Shown here: positions 1 to 11,854 of the stretch, piece after piece | How the letters are laid out: each line of letters starts with the position of its first letter | Numbering within the stretch: the first letter of the stretch is position 1 | Assembly (NCBI RefSeq): GCF_900167375.1 | Contig: NZ_FUWY01000010.1 | Span: forward strand, 1 to 32,342 | Direction of reading: 5' to 3' | Origin: Anaerorhabdus furcosa | GTDB lineage: Bacteria > Bacillota_I > Bacilli_A > Erysipelotrichales > Erysipelotrichaceae | DNA length: 32,342 nucleotides | Notes under the pieces: model-generated | The model's database searches: none | What the model was told of the DNA's origin: nothing | Seen by the model: the letters and a program-made list of their open reading frames with translations, nothing else | Made by a program: the position numbers and the translations under genes

Positions 1-11
1 AAAAACGCAAG

Positions 12-38
12 AAAAAAGGATATCCGCAAGGGATATCC
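12..38 (-). terminator. Terminator of the rRNA operon
   Basis: On the minus strand an 8-bp stem, GGATATCC / GGATATCC, with a 5-nt loop (26-30) is followed by TTTTTTC and then another T-rich run. It lies directly after the 5S rRNA. This is a classic intrinsic terminator. Confidence 0.9.
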
Positions 39-44
39 AAGGTT

Positions 45-158
45 ACCTGGCAACGAGCTAGTTTCACTATGGCGTGCATAGCTATAATCGCCGCTGAAAT
101 GCTTAACTTCTGTGTTCGGTATGGGAACAGGTGTGACCATTTCGCCATCATTACCAGA
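45..158 (-). rRNA. rrf: 5S ribosomal RNA
   Basis: The minus strand contains the conserved 5S core CCCATACCGAACACAGAAG and TTAAGC, and the ends (CTGGTAA near 157 and TTGCCAG near 46) pair to form the terminal helix. It is the last gene of the 16S-23S-5S operon, about 93 nt beyond the 23S end. The ends are set by the helix and may be off by a few bases. Confidence 0.95.
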
Positions 159-251
159 TTTGTGAGAGAAATTCTCTCAAAACTAAATAACAGTTTAAGA
201 CATTTTTTGTATCTTTCCGAATTGTTGTTGTGTTTGTTTTACTCTTGACGT
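159..251 (-). other. 23S-5S spacer with 3' half of the 23S processing stem
   Basis: No tRNA is present. Bases 166-195 are nearly complementary to 3304-3333 just upstream of the 23S 5' end, so they should form the long pre-23S helix cut by an RNase III-type enzyme. Within this half, GAGAGAA / TTCTCTC can also fold locally, which competes with the long stem. Confidence 0.7.
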
Positions 252-3152
<2,901 letters not shown>

Positions 3153-3404
3153 ACTTCGCCACAAGACTGAGATTTCTTCTCGTGGACTTCTTTTTTTAGA
3201 TTGAACTGTTTTTACTATGTTTTTCCTAAAATCATTTCATTGCTGTTCTGATTTTTGAAATCTAGTTTTTCAACTTTTCGGAAAGACCTTAATATCTGTC
3301 TTTCTCTGTTATTCAGTTTTCAAAGAACTTCTGAGAAATCACCGATCTCTCAAAACTAAATAGGAAATAAACGCTTAACTCAATTACTGTACTTCTTTCT
3401 CCTT
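3153..3404 (-). other. 16S-23S spacer without tRNA
   Basis: The spacer is about 250 nt and has no tRNA-like cloverleaf. It holds the 3' half of the 16S processing stem (3342-3372, pairing with 5004-5034) and the 5' half of the 23S stem (3304-3333, pairing with 166-195). Both stems are built on the same core, TTTGAAAACTGAATA and its imperfect complement TTTAGTTTTGAGAGA. The core resembles the boxA/processing region found in rRNA operons of Firmicutes. Confidence 0.75.
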
Positions 3405-4931
<1,527 letters not shown>

Positions 4932-5062
4932 AATTGCTCATTTATGACACTGACTTCTTTGTCAGTTTTATCCTTTTTGTTTCCTTTTTAATTGACGTTC
5001 GTTGTTTAATTTCCTATTCAGTTTTCAAAGATCGTTCGCTGTTTCCGCTTAGCGGTTCAGCT
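4932..5062 (-). other. rRNA operon leader with processing stem and 5' hairpin
   Basis: This is the transcribed leader between promoter P2 and 16S. Near its 5' end, CCGC and GCGG (5045-5055) form a small hairpin extended by GCTG/CAGC across an internal loop. Further on, 5004-5034 pairs almost fully with 3342-3372 downstream of 16S, forming the pre-16S processing helix. The stem includes CTTTGAAAACT, similar to the boxA antitermination region of Firmicutes rRNA operons. Confidence 0.7.
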
Positions 5063-5067
5063 TTGTT

Positions 5068-5096
5068 ATTGTATAACATTTGAGAACTTAATGCAA
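5068..5096 (-). promoter_or_regulatory. rRNA promoter P2
   Basis: On the minus strand the -35 is TTGCAT (5091-5096), the spacer is 17 nt and the -10 is TACAAT (5068-5073). An A/T-rich block upstream could act as an UP element. The bases after the -10, AACAAAGCTGA, are the same as in P1. Confidence 0.8.
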
Positions 5097-5175
5097 GCAT
5101 TATTTTAATTTTTTTTCAAAATAATTCAGCTTATTTTCAGTTCTTTTTTTGCTAACTTGGTGAGTCAGCTTTGTT

Positions 5176-5204
5176 AGTATATAACACACTTAAAACATAT
5201 GCAA
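5176..5204 (-). promoter_or_regulatory. rRNA promoter P1
   Basis: On the minus strand the -35 is TTGCAT (5199-5204), the spacer is 17 nt and the -10 is TATACT (5176-5181), followed by AACAAAGCTGA as in P2. A long A/T-rich stretch (5205-5250) lies upstream, as expected of an UP element. From there to the terminator at 5448 I see no gene; a short plus-strand frame is AT-rich noise. Confidence 0.8.
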
Positions 5205-5411
5205 GTAATATTTGAAATTTTTTTAATTTTTTTTCAAAAGGAAAAACTTACTCCATTTAATCATCAAATAAGTCCTTTATTTAAGCGTATCAAATCACTC
5301 TATTTCAATTTCTATTTCATAATAAGTTTTTACTTTTATATCATTAATTGTTATCGCTTTTATATTTACGCTTTTATCTTTTGATTTAAATATATTAGAA
5401 ATTATCTATTA

Positions 5412-5448
5412 TACAAAAAGAGTCATTCACATTTTCGCGAATGACTCT
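5412..5448 (-). terminator. Terminator after the UPF0210 gene
   Basis: On the minus strand a 10-bp perfect stem, AGAGTCATTC / GAATGACTCT, with a loop of about 10 nt is followed by TTTTTG. It lies 4 nt past the stop of the UPF0210 gene and separates that operon from the rRNA promoters. Confidence 0.9.
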
Positions 5449-5452
5449 ATAT

Positions 5453-6811
5453 TTAATTCTTTAAACTTTGAAGTGGTGCTGGTATTCTTCCACCACGATG
5501 AATCATAACAGCTGGTGATATTTTGCTTATCTTCATAATAGGTCCACTACCAAGTAACCCACCAAATTCTAACTCATCACAATCTTCACAACCTACTGCA
5601 GGTATAATACGAACTGCTGTAGTTTTACTGTTTACCATTCCTATAGCTGCCTCATCTGCAATGATACCCGAAATAACTTCTGCAGTTGTATCGCCTGGTA
5701 CAACAATCATATCCAAACCAACTGAACAAACTGCGGTCATTGCTTCTAACTTTTCTAATGTTAACGCGCCAGATCTTGCTGCTTCAATCATACCTGCATC
5801 TTCTGATACCGGAATGAAAGCTCCACTCAATCCACCAACATTTCCACTAGCCATGACACCACCTTTTTTAACTGCATCATTTAACATCGCAAGACATGCC
5901 GTTGTTCCAGGACCACCACATTGTTCTAAACCCATTTCTTCTAATATATATGCAACTGAATCACCTACAGCTGGTGTTGGGGCTAAAGATAGATCAACGA
6001 TACCAAAAGGAATCCCTAATCTCTCACTCGCAACTGTTCCAACTAACTGTCCCATACGTGTAATTTTAAAAGCTGTTTTCTTAATAATTTCAGCAATCTC
6101 ATCCATTGTGCAATCTTTGCCTGCTTTAGCAACTGCACTACGTACAACCCCAGGTCCAGAAACACCTACATTCAGTACAACTTCAGCTTCAGAAATTCCA
6201 TGAAACGCACCTGCCATAAATGGGTTATCCTCTACTGCGTTGCAAAATACAACAAGCTTTGCAGCACCTAAACATTGATTATCTTTAGTCATTTCTGCAC
6301 ACTTAACAACCACTTGCCCCATAATCCTAACTGCATCCATGTTAATCCCTGCACGAGTTGAGCCAATATTGACACTACTACAAACTTTGTTTGTAACCGC
6401 CAACGCCTCTGGAATTGATTCAATTAATTTAATTTCTCCTGGTGTCATTCCTTTTTGAACAAGCGCTGAATAACCACCGATAAAATTTACACCAACTGCT
6501 TCCGCAGCTTTATCCAATGTTTTAGCATATTCAACCGGATCTCCACCACTTACATCAACAAGTAAACTAATTGGTGTTACTGAGACTCTTTTATTAATAA
6601 TAGGGATTCCATATTCTTTTGAAATTTCTTCACCTACTTTAACTAAATCTTTCGCCTTTGATACTATTTTATTAAACACTTTCTCACATGATTTCTTAAT
6701 ATCTGTATCTGCACAATCAAGTAAAGAGATACCCATCGTAATAGTACGTATATCTAAATCTTCCTCTTGAATCATTTTGATTGTTTCTTGAATTTTATTT
6801 GTATTCAACAT
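5453..6811 (-). CDS. UPF0210 / DUF711 (PFL-like) family protein
   Basis: This 452-residue cytoplasmic protein has the sequence features of the UPF0210 (DUF711) family, which is named PFL-like for structural resemblance to pyruvate formate-lyase. Its biochemical role is not established. The glycine-rich and family-conserved stretches are intact, including [31 protein letters not shown], a [12 protein letters not shown] segment and [13 protein letters not shown], and the length is normal. It is the last gene of a four-gene unit, starting 9 nt after the ACT-domain gene; AGGTG at that gene's stop serves as SD. The UPF0237 (ACT)-UPF0210 pair is a known conserved neighbourhood in Gram-positives, so the ACT protein may sense a ligand for this protein, but that is inference. 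Confidence 0.92.
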   Translation of the reverse strand: MLNTNKIQETIKMIQEEDLDIRTITMGISLLDCADTDIKKSCEKVFNKIVSKAKDLVKVGEEISKEYGIPIINKRVSVTPISLLVDVSGGDPVEYAKTLDKAAEAVGVNFIGGYSALVQKGMTPGEIKLIESIPEALAVTNKVCSSVNIGSTRAGINMDAVRIMGQVVVKCAEMTKDNQCLGAAKLVVFCNAVEDNPFMAGAFHGISEAEVVLNVGVSGPGVVRSAVAKAGKDCTMDEIAEIIKKTAFKITRMGQLVGTVASERLGIPFGIVDLSLAPTPAVGDSVAYILEEMGLEQCGGPGTTACLAMLNDAVKKGGVMASGNVGGLSGAFIPVSEDAGMIEAARSGALTLEKLEAMTAVCSVGLDMIVVPGDTTAEVISGIIADEAAIGMVNSKTTAVRIIPAVGCEDCDELEFGGLLGSGPIMKISKISPAVMIHRGGRIPAPLQSLKN

Positions 6812-6820
6812 AATTTACAC

Positions 6821-7090
6821 CTATATCGTATGCATTGCATTGAAAATATCTTCATGCATTACATGGATTACTAGATTATTTTCTTTGCCCGTTTTTTCAA
6901 TATGATTTACAAATTTCAAGAATTCTTCTGTTCCTGAATTAATATCCACAATCATAAACATATTGAAAACATCTTGCATAACCGTTTGAGAAACATCTTC
7001 AATGTTTGCACCAAACTTTAAACACTCATTACTAACTAATGCTAAAATACCTGTTCTATCTTTTCCTACTACTGAAATTACTGCTCTCAT
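6821..7090 (-). CDS. ACT domain protein, UPF0237 family
   Basis: This 89-residue protein is a single ACT domain. Its first strand and loop, VVGKDRTGILALVS, have the typical ACT pattern of a strand followed by D-x-x-G before the ligand site, and the rest fits the alternating strand/helix layout. ACT domains usually bind amino acids or other small ligands and act as dimers. The gene begins after a strong purine-rich SD (AAAGGGGG), 15 nt past the upstream lipoprotein gene, and is followed after 9 nt by the UPF0210 gene. Co-occurrence with UPF0210 is well known; the ligand is not. Confidence 0.93.
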   Translation of the reverse strand: MRAVISVVGKDRTGILALVSNECLKFGANIEDVSQTVMQDVFNMFMIVDINSGTEEFLKFVNHIEKTGKENNLVIHVMHEDIFNAMHTI

Positions 7091-7105
7091 CCCTTTTCCC
7101 CCTTT

Positions 7106-8188
7106 TTAGTTTAATGAACTTGGCGTTACACCTATAAACTGACATTCTTGAATAAATAATTCCTTAGCTAGCTGAATATTGGCCACTTGTTCCTCCGTAC
7201 ATCCATAATTTTTACTTTCTGTAAAATTATAAGTACAAACACCACCTAAATTTCCAGTATCATCACTCCAATTGTAAGTGTAAGTTCCACTATCTGTAAT
7301 TAGGTTAAATTCCATCTTATTAAAATCGAATTGATAGACTTCTGTTCCCCAATCATATTCAATGATACCAGAGTTTGTTTCTGTATAGTCTGCTTTCGAT
7401 ACTAATAATTTCATTAACTCATTTTGATTTGTTTCATTTGTAACTTCTTTATTTGAAAAATCTTCTAAATCACTTGGAAACTCAACAACAGTACTATTTA
7501 TATCACTGATCACCGAACTTAGTGTTACCTCAGTTGTCATCGTTGTTTCATCTTCGATAATATCCAGTAATAACTCCAAATTAATCTCAACAAGATACTT
7601 GTCTTGGTTTAAAACAAATTCAACATAGTTTTTACTTACTTTGTATTCAGTTTCATTTACCAATTGTCCTTGTGCCTCTAAGATTTGAATAATTTGCTTA
7701 TCATTGAGTTGAAACCTTAATACTGTGTTAGTACCCGATTCCTTAACTACTCCATTTTTATAGTCTAATTTTTCGATAATTGCGGAAAAATCACTTTCTC
7801 CCAATTGCTTCTCATATTCTTCAAAAGATCCCTCTTGAATTGTTCTAGCTCCATCACTTTGAATATAGAATTTTCCATCCTTTGTCCAAACTTCAACACC
7901 ACTTTCACCTACAGCATCAACAGCTACCGTCATCTTTGTGTATCCTTCACCAAGACTATTGGTATTGTTGATACTCGTTTCAATTGTTGAAAACGTATCC
8001 AAGATAACTTGTTCATTTGTAGCAATATTCACTTTAGCTACTTCGTGCTTGGAATAGTTTTGCAGCGTGTGTGTTAATTCAATGGATTCATTCAAAAGTT
8101 TTATCGTTTCATCTGTTGCACTTTTTTGATTTTGACTACACCCAGCAACTAAAAGCAACATCAAACAACATATTAATAATTTCTTCAT
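7106..8188 (-). CDS. Lipoprotein of unknown function
   Basis: The 360-residue product has a lipoprotein signal peptide: MKK, a hydrophobic core and the lipobox LVAGC with Cys17 as the likely lipidated residue. It should sit on the outer face of the membrane. The mature part is hydrophilic and rich in beta-prone, Asn/Thr/Glu-rich stretches. It resembles the loose group of Firmicutes lipoproteins with DUF6612-type folds, but I do not assign it firmly. Three cysteines (318, 330, 349) near the C-terminus could form a disulfide. The ATG overlaps the stop of the GH43-like gene (ATGA), so the two are translationally coupled and may act together. Confidence 0.85.
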   Translation of the reverse strand: MKKLLICCLMLLLVAGCSQNQKSATDETIKLLNESIELTHTLQNYSKHEVAKVNIATNEQVILDTFSTIETSINNTNSLGEGYTKMTVAVDAVGESGVEVWTKDGKFYIQSDGARTIQEGSFEEYEKQLGESDFSAIIEKLDYKNGVVKESGTNTVLRFQLNDKQIIQILEAQGQLVNETEYKVSKNYVEFVLNQDKYLVEINLELLLDIIEDETTMTTEVTLSSVISDINSTVVEFPSDLEDFSNKEVTNETNQNELMKLLVSKADYTETNSGIIEYDWGTEVYQFDFNKMEFNLITDSGTYTYNWSDDTGNLGGVCTYNFTESKNYGCTEEQVANIQLAKELFIQECQFIGVTPSSLN

Positions 8189-9399
8189 TTATCTTCCTCC
8201 ATCACAAATCCCTGTGTTACTCTTTCCCATTCTTTCCAAGTGATTGGGATAACACTTGCATGTCGCGGGCTCTCCATCGGTGCGATAACTTCTTTAATCA
8301 CGACAACATCTTCAAATATTTCGCTTCTTAATTCGTAGGTTGTCATCGCTTGGAATTGTTTTCTCGTGTAATCATCATAATACAAAATATAATCATAATC
8401 ACGCTTTAAATAAAATGGTCCTTCACTTTGATGTCCTGTAATTCTTTTTGATGAAAAAGTATCAAATCCCAAATAGTCAGTTGAGGATGTCCCCAAGAAT
8501 AATTGTGAGTATTCTTCCATTGGTTCCCTTTCATCTTTTAAGACAATTGTGTAATCATATCCTTCTTTGATAATTGTTCCATCAATGACTACAAAACCAG
8601 TGTCTAACAATTTCTTTGGATAACTAACATCATTGAAGTCTGTTGTGTAATTGTAATACATACCCCCATCTTTTGGGCTTGACCATGTAATAACATATTG
8701 ATCAATTCGTCGGTCATAAAATCCTTCTGGTGCCCACGCTTGTTTCTCACTCATTTGTAAATCATCACTCGATTTGTTGACTTGCAACAATCGTTCATTC
8801 TCATAATGAACTAAATCATTTGTATCCCATATGTAGATGGAAGGATTATCCCATCCTTGTGTTGCAATCATAGCGAAGGATCCATCTTTCTTTCGAACAA
8901 GTGAAGGATCTCTTACTTTTTTAGAACCTGTTGTCGCTTTAAATATCGGTTTATCATCATTAATCAAGTACCACAACATTCCATCAAATGTATAAGCTAA
9001 CTTAGGATTTTCATAGTTCTTGTCATTACCACCAAAATAAGTCATTAAATAACCTATTTGTTCATCCAACAATAATAATTGTTCAAATAAATAAGTTTCA
9101 CCATTAACCTTGCCTTGAAGAACTATATTTTCATATTCACTTGCATTTTTCTTTTTTACTAGTCGATTCTCACTAATTTCAGCTTCTCCTTGAATTACTT
9201 CCCATTCTACAGGTTCCCCTTTATAGGTTGGTAATTGACTTCCGGAGAAGATAAAACTATCTAAACTTTGATTCAAGTAATTGTATATTTCGCTTTGACT
9301 CGTATCTAGTTTTGCCTCATTATCAAAAGAAGGTTGTATCGATTTTGTTGAACAACCTACAAGGATTAAACTAAAGAATAAAATTAATATTTTTTTCAT
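8185..9399 (-). CDS. GH43-like beta-propeller lipoprotein
   Basis: The 404-residue lipoprotein has lipobox LVGC with Cys16. From about residue 115 it looks like a five-bladed glycoside hydrolase family 43 propeller: RDPSL with Asp164, AWAPEG at 221-226, IDG with Asp273 and SEGPF with Glu326, in the order expected for the base, pKa-tuning and acid residues. These families cleave arabinose- or xylose-containing glycans; the substrate here is unknown. Residues 20-110 form an extra N-terminal region. It is first in a four-gene operon. The ATG is supported by the signal peptide, yet there is no SD, and an extended -10 lies only 6 nt upstream, implying a leaderless message. Confidence 0.82.
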   Translation of the reverse strand: MKKILILFFSLILVGCSTKSIQPSFDNEAKLDTSQSEIYNYLNQSLDSFIFSGSQLPTYKGEPVEWEVIQGEAEISENRLVKKKNASEYENIVLQGKVNGETYLFEQLLLLDEQIGYLMTYFGGNDKNYENPKLAYTFDGMLWYLINDDKPIFKATTGSKKVRDPSLVRKKDGSFAMIATQGWDNPSIYIWDTNDLVHYENERLLQVNKSSDDLQMSEKQAWAPEGFYDRRIDQYVITWSSPKDGGMYYNYTTDFNDVSYPKKLLDTGFVVIDGTIIKEGYDYTIVLKDEREPMEEYSQLFLGTSSTDYLGFDTFSSKRITGHQSEGPFYLKRDYDYILYYDDYTRKQFQAMTTYELRSEIFEDVVVIKEVIAPMESPRHASVIPITWKEWERVTQGFVMEEDK

Positions 9400-9405
9400 G
9401 TTCTC

Positions 9406-9436
9406 ATTATACCAAATATCAATGAGTCAATCACAA
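9406..9436 (-). promoter_or_regulatory. Extended -10 promoter directly at the GH43-like start codon
   Basis: The minus strand shows TGGTATAAT (extended -10, TATAAT at 9406-9411), then six bases, then the ATG at 9399. A weak -35-like TTGTGA lies 19 nt upstream. Normal start-site spacing puts +1 at or within a base or two of the ATG. An intrinsic terminator just upstream limits read-through from the previous gene. Confidence 0.7.
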
Positions 9437-9461
9437 TAAAAAATCAGGTTTCCCTGATTTT
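9434..9461 (-). terminator. Terminator after the small membrane protein
   Basis: On the minus strand AAAATCAGG / CCTGATTTT forms a 9-bp stem with a GAAA-like tetraloop, followed by a T-rich tail (TTTTTTATTG). It overlaps the stop codon of the small membrane protein gene. Confidence 0.85.
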
Positions 9462-9660
9462 ATTCATCATGCGTTGATATTTCTTCTTTGATACGTGTCC
9501 ATTTCACTTCTTTTTTCTTTCGAAATGGATTTAGTTTTTTAATAAACCCAATAAGAATATCCCAAAACCCTACCCATACTCGAATTGCAATAAAAGATAT
9601 AAATGAAAGAAAGAGTATGGTTCCTAGTAAAACAAGAATTTGATTAACGTCTAAATTCAT
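9460..9660 (-). CDS. Small single-helix membrane protein
   Basis: I do not recognise this family. The preferred start, ATG at 9660 (MNLDVNQILVLL), gives 66 residues with a GAGG-type SD about 10 nt upstream. One long hydrophobic segment (about residues 8-40) is followed by a strongly basic stretch (KKLNPFRKKKEVKW) and an acidic tail, so the C-terminus is probably cytoplasmic. The longer frame starting at 9732 lies fully inside the preceding damaged gene and is less likely. It overlaps the 3' end of that gene by 17 nt, so the two were probably expressed together. Confidence 0.6.
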   Translation of the reverse strand: MNLDVNQILVLLGTILFLSFISFIAIRVWVGFWDILIGFIKKLNPFRKKKEVKWTRIKEEISTHDE

Positions 9661-10107
9661 TCCGGAAATCCTCGAAATCCATAATTGTTCCTGGTTGATA
9701 AATATACGCAAAATAATCATCATCAAATTCATCCATCAAATAAAACTGAGTATACCCAGCCATCATTCCACCTGCATGATAGATGCAATAAGAACCTTGA
9801 ACATTTTTTGCTTTTTTAATTTCACCTTTTTTAAAAATTACTGGTTCACCACAACCATCAAGATCAGGTGATGTTTGTATAAGAACGATGCTCATGTCAC
9901 TTTGACGATAACCTAAAATGTAACTTCCATACAATTATGTTGTTTTTCGTGCTAGGACATAGTTTGTTGTCTTGACTTCAGATGTGTATGCATAAACAAC
10001 TTTATATCCTTCACTATCTTCTACGACTTGTTTGAACAACGTTACAAGTTTGTCTTTGTTCGCACTACTTTTTTCTCATCCCAAACTTTCTTTTTTCCAA
10101 GTCCAAA
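9644..10107 (-). pseudogene. Decayed gene of unknown function (frameshift and in-frame stop)
   Basis: Joined in frame, the pieces give a protein of about 150 residues: GLGKKKVWDEKK, then ANKDKLVTLFKQVVEDSEG and YKVVYAYTSEVKTTNYVLARKTT, a TAA at 9935-9937, then YGSYILGYRQSD through to FRNEFRR at 9644. The reading frame changes at a run of six A's (minus strand, 10069-10074); seven would restore it. The only intact piece is the 96-codon C-terminal part, starting with TTG right after the TAA. No clear original start codon remains, though an AAGGAG SD (10112-10117) and a good promoter survive. No family is recognised; the C-terminal part is acidic and aromatic, ending near the small membrane gene. 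Confidence 0.65.
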
Positions 10108-10131
10108 TAATCTCCTTATTCTTTTATGAGA

Positions 10132-10160
10132 AGTATATAGAAAGAACGTTGGTTATACAA
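10132..10160 (-). promoter_or_regulatory. Promoter for the decayed gene and small membrane gene
   Basis: On the minus strand the -35 is TTGTAT (10155-10160), the spacer is 17 nt and the -10 is TATACT (10132-10137). An AAGGAG SD follows at 10112-10117. It sits immediately after the AI-2E gene's stop codon. Confidence 0.65.
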
Positions 10161-10164
10161 TAGG

Positions 10165-11361
10165 TTATATTTTATTCTTATTCGATGCTGACTCATTTGA
10201 ATTATCATTAAGCACAATTTCATTGCCATTCACTTTTACATTTTTTCTCTCTAACATATAATAAATAAATTCTCTAAATAAAGTATAAACAACTGCAGTA
10301 AGTGGAACTCCTAAAAGTACACCAATTAACCCAAACAAACCTCCACATAAGAAAACGGAAGTTAAAACAAGAACACCTGGAAGTCCTACCGAGTTACCCA
10401 CTACTCTTGGGTACAATAGACTACTCTCAAGTTGTTGTACTACTTGATAAATCACAACAAACAAAATTGCTTGAAGCGGATTAATTGCGAGAATAAGAAA
10501 GAATCCAAAGATACAAACAAAGGTAGCTCCTAAAACAGGAATGATACCTAAAACCGCAAGCATACTACCAATAAGTAATGCATATGGAAATTGAAGAGCA
10601 GTTAAAACAATTGTAAGAATTATTCCTTCTAACAGACATTCGGTAAGTTGTCCACGAATGTAATGTGAAAATATATTATTACTCTTACTTGAAATCTCCA
10701 AAAGTTTGTTCGCTGCTTTAATTGGTAATAAAGCTCCAACAATTTTCTTAGCCTGAAGAATAAACTTTTCCTTATCCATCAAGAAATAGAAACAAATCAT
10801 AAAGCCCATAAAAACATTGAGAAATGTCATTGAGATGCTCATCGCATTTTTATATAAATCAGGTAATACTTTGGTTAAGTAATTCGTAACTTGTGGAAGT
10901 ATCGTTGTCCATGACTCTGATTTGGTAAAATCCAATGCATAGTCAATTTTTAATGTTGTTAATAACTGATTAATTAATTCTTCAATGGATTTCAAATACG
11001 AAGGTAATTGCTTCGCAAACATTTGAACACTTTGAATTAATTGTGGGAATATCGAGATAGTAAGAAAATAAAAGATAAGAATTGCAAGGAAAATAGTAAT
11101 AAAAATTGCAATTGGTCTTTTTGCCTTATTTATCCATTTATTCTTTTTAAACCACTTCCCTATTAAATTTTCAATGTGACTTGAGAATAAATTAATAATA
11201 AATGCAAATCCTAACCCAAACATTAAAGGGGTTAATAAAGTTCTAATCTTTGTAAATACCGCAAAGATTGTATCCACTTTCATAAGAATAAAAATGAATA
11301 AAGTACACACAGCAGCAAGTAATATCCACTGCGTTATTTTTTTGATATCTTGGTTAATCAT
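10165..11361 (-). CDS. AI-2E family transporter-like membrane protein
   Basis: This 398-residue integral membrane protein belongs to the AI-2E (TqsA/YdiK/YtvI) family. Hydrophobic helices at about 12-30, 42-60 and 85-110 are followed by a soluble loop (about 115-180) and a second helical bundle from 185 to 370. Family hallmarks are present: HYIRGQLTECLLEGI, GIIPVLGA, and QQLESSLLYPRVVGNSVGL followed by GLFGLIGVLLGVP. Members have been linked to export of signals, ions or other solutes; the substrate cannot be read here. The start is backed by AAAGGAG upstream. It lies downstream of the ribosomal operon terminator, so it is probably a separate unit. No clear terminator follows. Confidence 0.92.
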   Translation of the reverse strand: MINQDIKKITQWILLAAVCTLFIFILMKVDTIFAVFTKIRTLLTPLMFGLGFAFIINLFSSHIENLIGKWFKKNKWINKAKRPIAIFITIFLAILIFYFLTISIFPQLIQSVQMFAKQLPSYLKSIEELINQLLTTLKIDYALDFTKSESWTTILPQVTNYLTKVLPDLYKNAMSISMTFLNVFMGFMICFYFLMDKEKFILQAKKIVGALLPIKAANKLLEISSKSNNIFSHYIRGQLTECLLEGIILTIVLTALQFPYALLIGSMLAVLGIIPVLGATFVCIFGFFLILAINPLQAILFVVIYQVVQQLESSLLYPRVVGNSVGLPGVLVLTSVFLCGGLFGLIGVLLGVPLTAVVYTLFREFIYYMLERKNVKVNGNEIVLNDNSNESASNKNKI

Positions 11362-11384
11362 AGGTCTAAATCTCCTTTAATCTT

Positions 11385-11405
11385 ATTATAATCCTCTTTT
11401 ATAAG
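11385..11405 (-). promoter_or_regulatory. Possible promoter of the AI-2E gene
   Basis: A perfect TATAAT (11385-11390) on the minus strand lies 24 nt before the ATG. The best -35 candidate is poor (TTGTAT with a 15-nt spacer), so only the -10 is supported. Confidence 0.4.
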
Positions 11406-11428
11406 ATACAAGTCATATACTCTTTTTC

Positions 11429-11460
11429 AAAAAAAAAAGACTCAAGCCTAAACTTGAGTC
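11429..11460 (-). terminator. Terminator of the S10-spc-alpha operon
   Basis: On the minus strand GACTCAAG / CTTGAGTC forms an 8-bp stem with a 6-nt loop, followed directly by ten T's. It lies 12 nt past the rplQ stop. Confidence 0.93.
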
Positions 11461-11471
11461 CATTATTTAAA

Positions 11472-11834
11472 TTAAACTAATTCAATGATTGCCATTGGAG
11501 CATTATCTCCACGGCGAGATCTAGTTTTGATGACACGAGTGTATCCACCATTACGATCAGCGTATTTAGGTGCTACTTCATCAAATAACTTTTGAAGAAC
11601 AGTTTGTTCTGTTTTTTCATCAGCTACAACATTACGGATATAAGCAGCAGCTTGACGACGAGCGTGCAAGTCACCACGTTTACCTAAAGTAATCATTTCA
11701 TCTACAACAGAACGAAGATCTTTCGCTTTCATTTCAGTTGTTTCGATTTTTCCATGAAGGATTACTGATGTTGCCATATTTCTAAGCATAGCTTTACGAT
11801 GGTCAGCTTTGCGTCCAAATTTACGATTCCACAT
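11472..11834 (-). CDS. rplQ: 50S ribosomal protein L17
   Basis: 120 residues, the normal length for the short Firmicutes L17. The N-terminus [19 protein letters not shown] is a typical L17 start, and the C-terminus closes with the beta strand [10 protein letters not shown]17 binds 23S rRNA near the exit tunnel. It is last in the alpha cluster, 20 nt after rpoA, with GAGGAGG-type SD, and is followed by a strong terminator. Confidence 0.98.
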   Translation of the reverse strand: MWNRKFGRKADHRKAMLRNMATSVILHGKIETTEMKAKDLRSVVDEMITLGKRGDLHARRQAAAYIRNVVADEKTEQTVLQKLFDEVAPKYADRNGGYTRVIKTRSRRGDNAPMAIIELV

Positions 11835-11854
11835 TGTCTATTTCCTCCTCGCTA

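Noticed and set aside
3153-3404. tRNA genes in the 16S-23S spacer
   Set aside because: I looked for a cloverleaf with a TTCGA-type T arm and CCA-proximal stem and found none; the spacer is filled by processing stems.
5199-5384. 61-codon plus-strand frame upstream of the rRNA promoters
   Set aside because: It is an AT-rich stretch of Phe, Ile and Tyr codons that overlaps the P1 promoter and lacks an SD.
5523-6203. 226-codon open frame on the plus strand
   Set aside because: It lies fully antisense to the well-supported UPF0210 gene, has low-complexity Ser/Pro/Thr/Ala content and no SD.
10066-10080. TGA read as tryptophan (recoding) in the decayed gene
   Set aside because: The TGA is explained better by loss of one A in the adjacent A run, after which it falls out of frame. 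Tryptophan is written TGG throughout, for example three in a row near the end of the 26301-29330 gene, and the GH43-like gene uses TGA as its stop.
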